Assembly: GCF_902158555.1 (NCBI RefSeq)
Contig: NZ_CABGGS010000044.1
Coordinates: forward strand, 186,001 to 250,000
Direction: 5' to 3'
Source of the DNA: Klebsiella spallanzanii
GTDB lineage: Bacteria > Pseudomonadota > Gammaproteobacteria > Enterobacterales > Enterobacteriaceae
DNA: 64,000 bases
Shown here: one piece after another, positions 7,994 through 15,774 of the stretch
Position numbering within the stretch: the stretch's first letter is position 1
Layout: every line of letters begins with the position of its first letter
The notes under the pieces: generated by a model
The model's input: the letters and a program-made list of their open reading frames with translations, nothing else
What the model was told of the DNA's origin: nothing
Databases searched by the model: none
Position numbers and translations under genes: made by a program

Positions 7994-9125
7994 CCGTGCG
8001 AGTCGTAATACTTTGCTGCCGAAGCTGCATATCGTTTACGGCATAGCGCGCCAGCGCCGGGCCGTCGAACTTGATGCCGTGTCCTGGTTTTTCACCCGGG
8101 CGAATGGCGCCGTTTATCACCGGGCAAGGAGTCGTGATAATGCCCATTTCGCTCAGGCTCGCGCCTTTTAGCCCCTCAAACAGCTGGATATTGGGCAAAC
8201 CGCAGCCCAGATGTGCGATCAGCTCCATGCCAAAATGCGGGATCACGGGAATATTGTGGCTTTCGGCTAATTTTGCGATCTTCACAAATTCGGTAATTCC
8301 GCCCACGCGATAAATATCCGGTTGGATGTAGTCGCAGGCCTCTTGTCCGATCCAGTGGGCGAACTGGTATTTGGTGTACAGGCTTTCTCCCACGGCAATG
8401 GGGACCGGACATTTCTGACGCAGCAAACGGTGGCCGTTGATATCGTCGCTAAGCAGCGGCTCTTCCAGCCAGTACACTCCGGCGTTTTTGAGTACCGTCA
8501 TACGGCGCGCAGCATCGCCAGAAGACCACTTTTTGTTGGCATCCACGGCGATGTTGACTGTAGGCCCCACAAATTTACGTACCGCCAGCAGACGCATTAG
8601 ATCGTCTTCCACGTCTTCACTGCCGATTTTCATTTTGACCGTGCGGTAGCCCGCGCTTAAAAAACCTTCCATCTGTGCGAGCAGGGCATCGATGGAAAGA
8701 TGCAGGTTGACGCCGCTGCCGTAACCGGGGAGCGACTCCCGATAGCCGCCAAGCAGGCGATACAACGGCTGATTGAGCTGCTGGCCAATCAGATCCCATA
8801 GCGCGATATCCACTGCGGCGATTGCGTGTGTCGTGACGCCCGCCGAGCCGATATCGTGGCTCTCCAGCCACATGCGGCTCCACAGCCGCTCGACGTTCAG
8901 CGGATCTTCGCCCATCACTTTGGCGGCAAGATAATGGTCAATCAGGTTCTTAAACGCGCTGCCGCCGTTGCCCGTGCTGAACGTCCAGCCGGTACCGGTA
9001 TGCCCGGTATCGGTTTTTAGCCACAGTACGACAAATTCCAGACTGGAGAACGCATAGTTCGACGATCCCCAACTTTCGGTAAGCGGCACGCGGTACAGCC
9101 CGGATTCAAAATCGATAATTTTCAC
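7986..9125 (-). CDS. Enolase-superfamily sugar-acid dehydratase with canonical mandelate racemase residues
   Basis: The 379-residue protein carries every canonical group residue at the same numbers as Pseudomonas mandelate racemase: Lys164 and Lys166 (VKMKIG), Asp195 and Asn197 (VDANKKW), Glu221 (EEPL), Glu247 (GESLY), Asp270 (QPDIYRVGG) and His297 (VIPHFG). Such enzymes abstract an alpha proton from a carboxylate and, in catabolic operons, dehydrate aldonates or aldarates. It follows the transporter by 17 bases and overlaps the mutarotase gene. L-talarate/galactarate or related acids are plausible substrates, but this is not resolved. Confidence 0.85.
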   Translation of the reverse strand: MKIIDFESGLYRVPLTESWGSSNYAFSSLEFVVLWLKTDTGHTGTGWTFSTGNGGSAFKNLIDHYLAAKVMGEDPLNVERLWSRMWLESHDIGSAGVTTHAIAAVDIALWDLIGQQLNQPLYRLLGGYRESLPGYGSGVNLHLSIDALLAQMEGFLSAGYRTVKMKIGSEDVEDDLMRLLAVRKFVGPTVNIAVDANKKWSSGDAARRMTVLKNAGVYWLEEPLLSDDINGHRLLRQKCPVPIAVGESLYTKYQFAHWIGQEACDYIQPDIYRVGGITEFVKIAKLAESHNIPVIPHFGMELIAHLGCGLPNIQLFEGLKGASLSEMGIITTPCPVINGAIRPGEKPGHGIKFDGPALARYAVNDMQLRQQSITTRTDV

Positions 9126-9142
9126 GTTCTTCTCCTCCAGGG

Positions 9143-10423
9143 TCAGGCCAGGGCTTTATGCCCATCGCGCTGGGCGGCTTTTTTGACGAACAGAGCAACC
9201 ACGGTTGCGCCGAGTACCCCGAGGCAGCCCGCAAGAATAAAGGCGGCAGAATAAGAGCCTGAGCCGACAATAAAGCCGGTGACGGTTGGTGCGACGATGC
9301 CGGAGATATTCGCCAGACCGTGCATCAGCCCGCCAGCGCTGCCAACGTACTCTTTCGGCGCAGCGTCCTGAATGAGCGTCCAGTAGGCCGGGGCGGCGAT
9401 TTGCATAAAGCCGAAGGCGATTGTCATTAATGTGACGGCGCCCATGGCGGTCTGCGTCTGGCTGATAAGCCCCACGCAGATAGAACAGATGCCGAAGCAG
9501 GTCACCAGCACCACTTTGCGGGAGAAGAGTTGCTTGCCGGTTTTACGGTAGATAAAGTCGATAATGAAACCGCCGGATACGTAGCCGAGCGTTCCGGCAA
9601 CCCAGGGCAGCACGCCGACCAGGCTCATGTCCTTCAGGCTGATCCCGGTGGTATCAACAAGAAACGTCGGGAACCAGTTCATAAAGAAAAACAGCACATA
9701 ATTGAAGCAAAATAGCGACAGGGCGGTAGCCAGAATTGAGGGCTGGAGGATCGCGCTCCACATGGAGGGGGCTGGCGTTCCCGGTGCGGTCTGCGGAGCC
9801 ACGTCTTCTTCTTCGCCTTCAATAAGCTGCGCTTCCGCTGCAGAAACGCGTTTGTTATCACGTGGCTTGTCGGTCGCGATGAGCGCCCAGATGATGGCCC
9901 AGGTAATCCCAATAAACGCGATAATGATAAATGAGATCCGCCAGTTAAACGTCAGACACAGAAAACCCACTACCGGGCCGGAAATTGCGCCGCCCAGCGG
10001 GCCTCCGGCCTGGTTAATGCCTACCGCGCGGGCGCGCTCATTGAGCGGGAACCAGTTGTTGACCACTTTATTGGCCGTGGTGGAGATGGGGCCTTCCCCG
10101 GCACCGAAAAAGGCGCGGGCAATGAACATGGTCCAGAAGTTAAAGCAACCTGCGGTCAGGCCGCAGATAATCGACCAGACGGACATCGACCAGCTAAAGA
10201 CGCGTTTGGGGCCAAATTTATCGGCCAGTACGCCACCAATAAAGTTAAATAACGCATAGCCGATTGAGAAACTACCAAAAATAATACCTTTTTCCTCAGG
10301 CGTCAGATGAAAGTCCTGGGTAATAAAGGGCATTGCGTAGGCCAGCGCGGAACGGTCGAGGTAGTTAATAACCATCGCCAGCGTCAGCATAACTAAAATG
10401 ACACGACGGAATTGCGTATTCAT
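9143..10423 (-). CDS. MFS transporter, anion:cation symporter family (sugar-acid uptake)
   Basis: The 426-residue protein starts at the ATG preceded by AAAGG; an upstream in-frame ATG lacks a ribosome site. Twelve hydrophobic segments are visible. The family signature NYLDRSALAYAMPF lies in the first helix, and WFPLNERARAVGI lies near helix 4, as in GudP, GarP and ExuT. A charged, Glu-rich loop (EGEEEDVAPQ) separates the two halves. It should import a hexuronate, aldonate or aldarate by proton symport across the inner membrane. It is the only transporter in operon B. Confidence 0.87.
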   Translation of the reverse strand: MNTQFRRVILVMLTLAMVINYLDRSALAYAMPFITQDFHLTPEEKGIIFGSFSIGYALFNFIGGVLADKFGPKRVFSWSMSVWSIICGLTAGCFNFWTMFIARAFFGAGEGPISTTANKVVNNWFPLNERARAVGINQAGGPLGGAISGPVVGFLCLTFNWRISFIIIAFIGITWAIIWALIATDKPRDNKRVSAAEAQLIEGEEEDVAPQTAPGTPAPSMWSAILQPSILATALSLFCFNYVLFFFMNWFPTFLVDTTGISLKDMSLVGVLPWVAGTLGYVSGGFIIDFIYRKTGKQLFSRKVVLVTCFGICSICVGLISQTQTAMGAVTLMTIAFGFMQIAAPAYWTLIQDAAPKEYVGSAGGLMHGLANISGIVAPTVTGFIVGSGSYSAAFILAGCLGVLGATVVALFVKKAAQRDGHKALA

Positions 10424-10513
10424 AGAGATACCTTTCACTAATATAGGGTTAGCGGTAAAAATAATGCACAATTTTCGTAATAATTATTTTCTGATTATTA
10501 TTGTTTTGGTTTA

Positions 10514-11224
10514 TCACTCCCTGACGGGATCCAGATAACGTATTTTTCGGGTAACATAAAAACCGCCGTCAAGCGTTAACATCGCACCATTAAAACTGTG
10601 AATATGCGGATCGGTTAATAGAGCACAGGTTTTGGCGATCTCTGCTGCATCGGTATATTCCAACAGCGGAATACCATCATCTTTATGCAACTGTCTTAAC
10701 AGCTCTACGAACGCTTTTTGCTGCGGATCCTCTTCGCTGAAACCGCGAAATAGGGTGTTGATTTTTATGCCATAAGGCACCAGTTCCTGAATGCCGGAAC
10801 GGCAGGTATTCATCAGCGCCAACTGGCTGGCGGCACCATAAGAGTAATGCTCTGTCGGCACCAGTGCGGCGATGTGCGCTAGCGTAACGACGCGTCCCTG
10901 AACCCCCTGTTGTACCATTTTTTTACAGGCGCTTTGTACCCACCATAGTCCGCGCTCCAGATCGTCATTCATCGTGGCCGCAATAATATTATCATCGTCG
11001 TCCAGCATTGAGCCACGAAGCGGCGGCGGTGAAATATAAATAAAAGCGTTTAGCTTTCGCTCGCCAACAATAAGGGTGTCGATAGCCTGATTTATTTTTG
11101 CATATTCGGTTTGCTGGCTAAAATAAACTTCCCAGCCCTGCTGTAAATACTGATTTTCCAGCGTGGACAGCAGTTTGGGTTCGGCCTGGCCGCCGGCAAT
11201 CAGAATCGTATTTTTGTGTTCCAT
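10514..11224 (-). CDS. SDR-fold protein that has lost its catalytic motifs (probable pseudoenzyme)
   Basis: The 236-residue product starts MEHKNTILIAGG, chosen because AGGAG lies seven bases before this ATG and too close to the upstream one. The fold resembles the neighbouring SDR and keeps the C-terminal LTLDGGF strand. The nucleotide loop TGxxxGxG is replaced by GGQAEPKLL. The catalytic Ser is Ala (VTLAHIAAL), and the YxxxK motif reads Y-G-A-A-S, so Lys is gone. It follows the intact SDR by eight bases. It may be a partner subunit, a ligand sensor or a decaying duplicate; an enzyme of the usual kind is unlikely. Confidence 0.75.
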   Translation of the reverse strand: MEHKNTILIAGGQAEPKLLSTLENQYLQQGWEVYFSQQTEYAKINQAIDTLIVGERKLNAFIYISPPPLRGSMLDDDDNIIAATMNDDLERGLWWVQSACKKMVQQGVQGRVVTLAHIAALVPTEHYSYGAASQLALMNTCRSGIQELVPYGIKINTLFRGFSEEDPQQKAFVELLRQLHKDDGIPLLEYTDAAEIAKTCALLTDPHIHSFNGAMLTLDGGFYVTRKIRYLDPVRE

Positions 11225-11238
11225 CGTCATTCTCCTGA

Positions 11239-12012
11239 TTAAATACAGCGGATATGCTGGCCGCCATCAATTTTAATGAAGTCACCGGTAATAACTGCGC
11301 CTTTGTCCCCGGCTAAATACACGGCAGCAGCGCCAAGCTCTTCAATGGTTGCCGGCTGACCAATAGGAATGGTCGCCAGCAGCTTCTTCCGCCCCTCATC
11401 CGTAGCCAGTTCGGGTTTAGGATCGTTGATATTGGTATCGACAAACCCCGGCCAAAGCTGGTTTACGGTAATGCCGTAGCGTGCGAGTTCGAAGGCCATC
11501 GACTGGCTCATCTGATCGATAGCGGCTTTGGTGGCGGCGTAGACCCCCATCAGCGCCATTGGGCGGCGCGCGTGACCTGAGGCAACGTTGATGATGCGTC
11601 CATGGATCCCTTTTTTCACCATCATGCGGGCGGCGTGGCGAGCGCAGTCGTAGGTTCCTTTTATATTGATGTTCACCGCATGGTCAAAGGCCGATTTACT
11701 GATTTCGAGGAAGGGTTCCCAGACGCATACGCCGGCGTTGTTAACCAGAATATCGAGGCGTCCAAAATGGGTATCTATATCATTAAACATCTGGCGAACT
11801 TGTTCAGGATGGGAGATATCGGCCTGGACCAGCAGGGCGCGCCTTCCGAGTCCGCGGATAATACCAGCAACCTGTTCTGCTTCCTCCGGGTTGACAACGT
11901 AATTGATGACGATATCCGCGCCTGCTTCAGCAAGCGCGCAGGCAATGCCTTTGCCGATCCCTTTCATGTTTCCCGCACCCGTCACCAGTGCGACCTGGTT
12001 ATGTAGACTCAC
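11239..12012 (-). CDS. Short-chain dehydrogenase/reductase
   Basis: The 257-residue protein begins with GTG preceded by AAAGGAG. It has a classical SDR layout: VTGAGNMKGIGKGIA near residues 10-24 for NAD(P), NNAG near 91-94, Ser in NVASGH near 145, and Y-A-A-T-K near 158-162, with WPGFVDTNIN after it. The family oxidises or reduces sugars, sugar acids and polyols in the cytosol. It is the first gene of operon B, and the divergent GntR regulator begins 255 bases away. It probably performs the first oxidation or a keto reduction in the pathway; direction and substrate are not shown. Confidence 0.87.
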   Translation of the reverse strand: MSLHNQVALVTGAGNMKGIGKGIACALAEAGADIVINYVVNPEEAEQVAGIIRGLGRRALLVQADISHPEQVRQMFNDIDTHFGRLDILVNNAGVCVWEPFLEISKSAFDHAVNINIKGTYDCARHAARMMVKKGIHGRIINVASGHARRPMALMGVYAATKAAIDQMSQSMAFELARYGITVNQLWPGFVDTNINDPKPELATDEGRKKLLATIPIGQPATIEELGAAAVYLAGDKGAVITGDFIKIDGGQHIRCI

Positions 12013-12085
12013 GACTTTCTCCTTTTAGTGTGCAACACATGATGAGCAGTATCCTGCATTGACGATATCTTAGTCACTTAATCAA

Positions 12086-12103
12086 CAACTGATATATTAG
12101 TTG
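12086..12103. promoter_or_regulatory. Candidate GntR operator between operon B and its regulator
   Basis: CAACTGATATATTAGTTG is an 18-base inverted repeat with a single mismatched pair (CAACT-n-ATATAT-n-AGTTG). It is 74-91 bases upstream of the SDR start and 164 bases before the regulator gene. The position and symmetry fit the divergent GntR protein, but no binding evidence exists. Confidence 0.5.
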
Positions 12104-12266
12104 CTTATTAGATTTGCACTTCATGAAAAAAACATCCATCATCTGTTGGGTTAAATACGATGCCGATCACAAATTTTGTCGTAACTGTTTAATTAACTGA
12201 GAATTTTTGATTTTCATTTTTGCTGCGTTGGGCGGATAATGCTGCAATTCAGCAGGGAGAACGCTA

Positions 12267-12917
12267 ATGAATCCACCCGTCAATAAAATGAATCAGGCTT
12301 ATGAAGCCATTGAAAGCATGATTATTTTTCAGGATCTTGCGCCGGGTTCGATGGTGTCTGAAGCACAGCTCATGGAGCTGACCGGCTTTGGCCGTAGTCC
12401 GGTAAGGGAAGCGTTACAACGTTTGGCTAATGACAGACTTGTGGAGATCTACCCCTATAAGGGCGTGTTTATTCCGACGATCTCCGTTGAGGTACAGCTC
12501 AAGGTTCTGGAGCTACGCCGCTGTGTAGGCGAGTTCGCTGTGCGTCTTGCGACCCGGCGCGGCACGCACCAGCAGAAGAAAGAGATGCTGCTGCTGGCGG
12601 AATCTTTTGAAGCGATTAGCGATATTTCGCATATGCGTCAGTTTGGCGCGCTATTAAAGCAAACCTATGCCCTGATTGGTCTTGCGGCAGAAAATGAATA
12701 TTTACAGCCATGTCTTTCACCGTTACAGGGCCTCTCCAGCCGTTTTTGGTTTGCGCAGCTTAGCGCCAGTAACCAGCAGGAGCTGGTAAAAGCCTCACAG
12801 CTAAATGCCACCATGCTGCGTAATATCTGTCATGGCGACGAAGAGCTGGCGGCTAGCGCGTCGAAAAACGTCAACGATTACTTCACTGAGTTTACCTATA
12901 AGTCTCTAAGCCGCTGA
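12267..12917 (+). CDS. GntR-family (FCD type) regulator of operon B
   Basis: The 216-residue protein has GGGAG before its ATG. The N-terminal winged helix includes PGSMVSEAQLMELTGFGRSP and VREALQRLANDRLVEIYPY (about residues 26-67), followed by a helical FCD-like domain. It differs clearly from the operon A regulator, so the two operons likely answer to different inducers. It is divergent from the SDR gene and only 19 bases upstream of vsr, but no shared function with vsr is implied. Repression relieved by a pathway acid is the usual mode. Confidence 0.83.
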   Translation: MNPPVNKMNQAYEAIESMIIFQDLAPGSMVSEAQLMELTGFGRSPVREALQRLANDRLVEIYPYKGVFIPTISVEVQLKVLELRRCVGEFAVRLATRRGTHQQKKEMLLLAESFEAISDISHMRQFGALLKQTYALIGLAAENEYLQPCLSPLQGLSSRFWFAQLSASNQQELVKASQLNATMLRNICHGDEELAASASKNVNDYFTEFTYKSLSR

Positions 12918-12936
12918 TTAAAATGCGAGATTAACC

Positions 12937-13431
12937 ATGGCCGACGTCCACGATAAAGCTACCCGCAGCAAAAATATGCGCGCGATCGGCACCCGCGATA
13001 CGGCAATTGAAAAACGGCTGGCGGGGCTGCTGGCCCACTCTGGGTTTACCTTTACTGTACAGGACGCCACGCTGCCCGGACGCCCGGACTTTGTGATGGC
13101 GGACTATCAGTGCGTTATCTTTACCCACGGCTGTTTTTGGCATCATCATAATTGCTATCTGTTTAAAGTCCCCGGTACGAGAACTGAATTCTGGCTGGAT
13201 AAGATAGCTAAAAACGTCGCGCGCGATTGCCGGGATATCGGGCTGCTGGTAGAGCAGGGATGGCGGGTGCTGGTTGTCTGGGAGTGTGCGCTGCGCGGGA
13301 GAAAGAAACTTAGCGATGAAGCGCTAGGTGAGCGCCTGGAAGAGTGGATCTGCGGCGTAGGGGACTGCGCGCAGATCGATACTCAGGGCATGGGTTTTCT
13401 GGACGTTACTTCTCGGCCTGACAAGATGTGA
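12937..13431 (+). CDS. vsr: Very-short-patch mismatch repair endonuclease
   Basis: The 164-residue protein matches Vsr throughout. DKATRSKNMRAIGTRDTAIE at the N-terminus contains the Glu used in the active site, LPGRPDFV the key Asp, and HGCFWHHHNC the His cluster and Zn-site residues. Vsr nicks 5' of the T in T:G mismatches made by deamination of Dcm-methylated cytosine. In E. coli it overlaps dcm; here no dcm lies beside it, and the accessory sugar-acid region occupies that side. Its 3' end overlaps that of yedA by 26 bases. Confidence 0.93.
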   Translation: MADVHDKATRSKNMRAIGTRDTAIEKRLAGLLAHSGFTFTVQDATLPGRPDFVMADYQCVIFTHGCFWHHHNCYLFKVPGTRTEFWLDKIAKNVARDCRDIGLLVEQGWRVLVVWECALRGRKKLSDEALGERLEEWICGVGDCAQIDTQGMGFLDVTSRPDKM

Positions 13432-14317
13432 TTTCTCTGCGCGCCGGGAACAGGTACTTACCGAGCGTCACCAGAACGACCGCAAAGATGATAATCCCCA
13501 GCGCCAGCCACTCTATGGGGGATAAACTTTCTCCGGCAAAACCGGTGCCGAGCAGTACGGCGACAACCGGGTTTACGTAAGCATAGCTGGTCGCAACAGC
13601 GGGAGTGACGTTGCGAATCAAATACATATAGGCGTTGATGGCGATAAGTGAACCGAAGATAGCCAGATAGGCGACGGCAAAAATACCGGACCAGGATGGC
13701 ATTTGGGTTAATTTTTCCCCGGTCAGCGTGGAAGCTATCATTAGCACGATCCCTGCGGCCAGCATCTCTATGGCACCCGCCATCATCCCCGTCGGTAGCT
13801 CGATTCGCGAGCCGTAGACGGAGCCAAAGGCCCAGCTCATGGAACCGATAAGAATCAGCAGCGCTCCCCAGGGGTTACCATTCAGGTTGCCACCGCTATT
13901 GAGCAGCACGATGCCCGCCAGGCCAATGGCAATACCTAACCACTCAAGCTTGCGAGTCGCAATACCAAAAAAGCGGCTAAAACATAGCGTGAATAGCGGT
14001 ACCGTCGCGACCATCACCGCTGCAATCCCGGATGGTACGTGCTGGTGCTCGGCGAGGGTGACAAAGCCGTTACCGACGGCCAGCAGTAAAATACCAATCA
14101 GCGCCGCGTTGAGTAGCGGCTTTCGCGCCGGGAGCTTATGCCCGGTTGCCAGCAGCCAGACAATCAGCACTGCGCCAGCAGAAAGAAAACGCACGCCCGC
14201 CATCATTAATGGTGGCCAGCTGGCGACGCCAACGGCGATGGCAAAGTAGGTGGAGCCCCAAATGATATACAGCGCAAACAACGCCCCGATGAGCGGTAAC
14301 AGCTGACGGGTAGACAT
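13406..14317 (-). CDS. yedA: EamA/DMT-family inner-membrane transporter YedA
   Basis: The 303-residue protein has ten hydrophobic segments and two EamA repeats, with the typical LYIIWGSTYFAIAVG first helix and an N-terminal MSTRQLLPLIGALFA. GAGGAAGT precedes the ATG. It is the homolog of E. coli YedA, an exporter-type permease of unproven substrate (amino acids or drugs have been proposed for the family). It is convergent with vsr and keeps its E. coli position next to yedI. Confidence 0.9.
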   Translation of the reverse strand: MSTRQLLPLIGALFALYIIWGSTYFAIAVGVASWPPLMMAGVRFLSAGAVLIVWLLATGHKLPARKPLLNAALIGILLLAVGNGFVTLAEHQHVPSGIAAVMVATVPLFTLCFSRFFGIATRKLEWLGIAIGLAGIVLLNSGGNLNGNPWGALLILIGSMSWAFGSVYGSRIELPTGMMAGAIEMLAAGIVLMIASTLTGEKLTQMPSWSGIFAVAYLAIFGSLIAINAYMYLIRNVTPAVATSYAYVNPVVAVLLGTGFAGESLSPIEWLALGIIIFAVVLVTLGKYLFPARREITSCQAEK

Positions 14318-14500
14318 ACTTCCTCACGACGGTGCAGAGATAGAAAGGGGACGTATAGTAAACGTGAAAACTATCGTGCTGGCGAGCGCTTTAATTCTCC
14401 CGCAATGGTTAAATTTATGTTGACTATGGACACCTGTGGGCGAAAAAGCACTTTTGCTTCATACTTCAGGAGAAATAACCATAAATGAAGGAATGCAATT

Positions 14501-15412
14501 TTGGCGGGAAGTAGTCTTTTAACCTTATTGGATGATATTGCCACTCTCCTTGACGATATTTCGGTCATGGGAAAACTGGCGGCGAAGAAAACGGCAGGCG
14601 TATTGGGCGATGATTTATCGCTTAACGCTCAACAGGTTACCGGAGTTCGGGCCAATCGCGAGCTGCCGGTCGTTTGGGGCGTAGCGAAAGGCTCATTTAT
14701 CAATAAAGTGATTCTGGTGCCGCTGGCATTGTTAATCAGCGCTTTTATTCCATGGGCGATTACGCCATTGCTGATGTTGGGCGGGGCATTTCTGTGTTTT
14801 GAAGGCGTAGAAAAAGTGCTGCACAGCCTGCAGGCGCTTAAACACAAAGAGGATCCTCAAGTTCGTCAGCAGCGGCTAGAGGCGCTGGCCAATCAGGACC
14901 CAATGGCTTTCGAGCGCGATAAGGTCAAAGGGGCGATCCGCACCGACTTTATTTTGTCCGCTGAAATTGTCGCCATTACGCTCGGGATCGTTGCCGAAGC
15001 GCCGCTGCTAAATCAGATTCTTATCCTGTCCGGCATTGCCTTGTTGGTGACGGTCGGCGTGTATGGTCTGGTCGGAGTGATCGTCAAGCTTGATGATATG
15101 GGCTACTGGCTGGTGGAGAAAACCAGCTCGCTCGCACAGTGGTCAGGTAAAGCGTTGTTGGCGATTGCGCCCCGCCTGATGAAAGTGTTGTCCGTAGTTG
15201 GAACTCTGGCAATGTTCTTGGTTGGCGGCGGTATTGTCGTTCACGGCATTGCGCCGTTGCATCATGCTATTGAAGAGTTTGCCCATGGGCAGAATGGAGT
15301 GATTGCCTCGCTGCTGCCAACGGTGGCGAATCTGGTGCTGGGATTTGTTATTGGCGCCATTGTGCTGGCCGGAGTGAAAGCCATTGGCAGTCTTCGTCGT
15401 CCGGTTGAGTAA
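14501..15412 (+). CDS. yedI: DUF808 inner-membrane protein YedI
   Basis: The 303-residue protein starts [18 protein letters not shown] after a TTG initiation codon. The in-frame TGA at 14486 excludes an upstream ATG, and AAGGA sits eight bases before the TTG. Several long hydrophobic stretches (about residues 68-95, 145-190, 230-260 and 275-297) indicate a polytopic membrane protein of the DUF808 family. Function is unknown. Order yedA-yedI-yodC-dgcQ is as in E. coli. Confidence 0.9.
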   Translation: MAGSSLLTLLDDIATLLDDISVMGKLAAKKTAGVLGDDLSLNAQQVTGVRANRELPVVWGVAKGSFINKVILVPLALLISAFIPWAITPLLMLGGAFLCFEGVEKVLHSLQALKHKEDPQVRQQRLEALANQDPMAFERDKVKGAIRTDFILSAEIVAITLGIVAEAPLLNQILILSGIALLVTVGVYGLVGVIVKLDDMGYWLVEKTSSLAQWSGKALLAIAPRLMKVLSVVGTLAMFLVGGGIVVHGIAPLHHAIEEFAHGQNGVIASLLPTVANLVLGFVIGAIVLAGVKAIGSLRRPVE

Positions 15413-15489
15413 ATGTGCTCCCGCCCAGGCAAAGTGGTTCAGCTTCGTCTAAGGTAAATTTGTTTCTTCCTGATACCGGAGGCAAAAAA

Positions 15490-15669
15490 ATGGTCTTGTT
15501 GGTCAGTGATGAAGTTAGGCGAAAAAACGGCGGACCTCGCATGGTCGTCACCGGGTTTGCCAGCGGCATGGTTGAATGTCGTTGGTATGATGGCCATGGT
15601 GTTAAGCGCGAAGCGTTCCGTGAGGATGAACTTATCCGTGGAGGGGGAGGGAAGCCGAATTGCTCCTGA
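15490..15669 (+). CDS. yodC: Small YodC-family protein (DUF2158)
   Basis: The 59-residue protein starts at the ATG preceded by GGAGG; a longer open frame upstream is rejected. The core GGPRMVVTGFASGMVECRWY is nearly identical to E. coli YodC, a beta-rich DUF2158 protein of unknown role. The 3' extension (RGGGGKPNCS) differs from E. coli. It lies 77 bases after yedI and is followed by a terminator. Confidence 0.9.
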   Translation: MVLLVSDEVRRKNGGPRMVVTGFASGMVECRWYDGHGVKREAFREDELIRGGGGKPNCS

Positions 15670-15678
15670 GCCCTACAG

Positions 15679-15703
15679 CGCCCGGCATGAGTCGGGCGTT
15701 TTT
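15679..15703 (+). terminator. Rho-independent terminator of yodC
   Basis: The stem CGCCCG...CGGGCG is followed by TTTTTA, ten bases after the yodC stop codon. Confidence 0.8.
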
Positions 15704-15774
15704 ATATTATTGAAAACCTAACTAACAGGGAGCGTTGATGACGTTTGTTTCTTTGACCATGCTGCGAGTAAACG

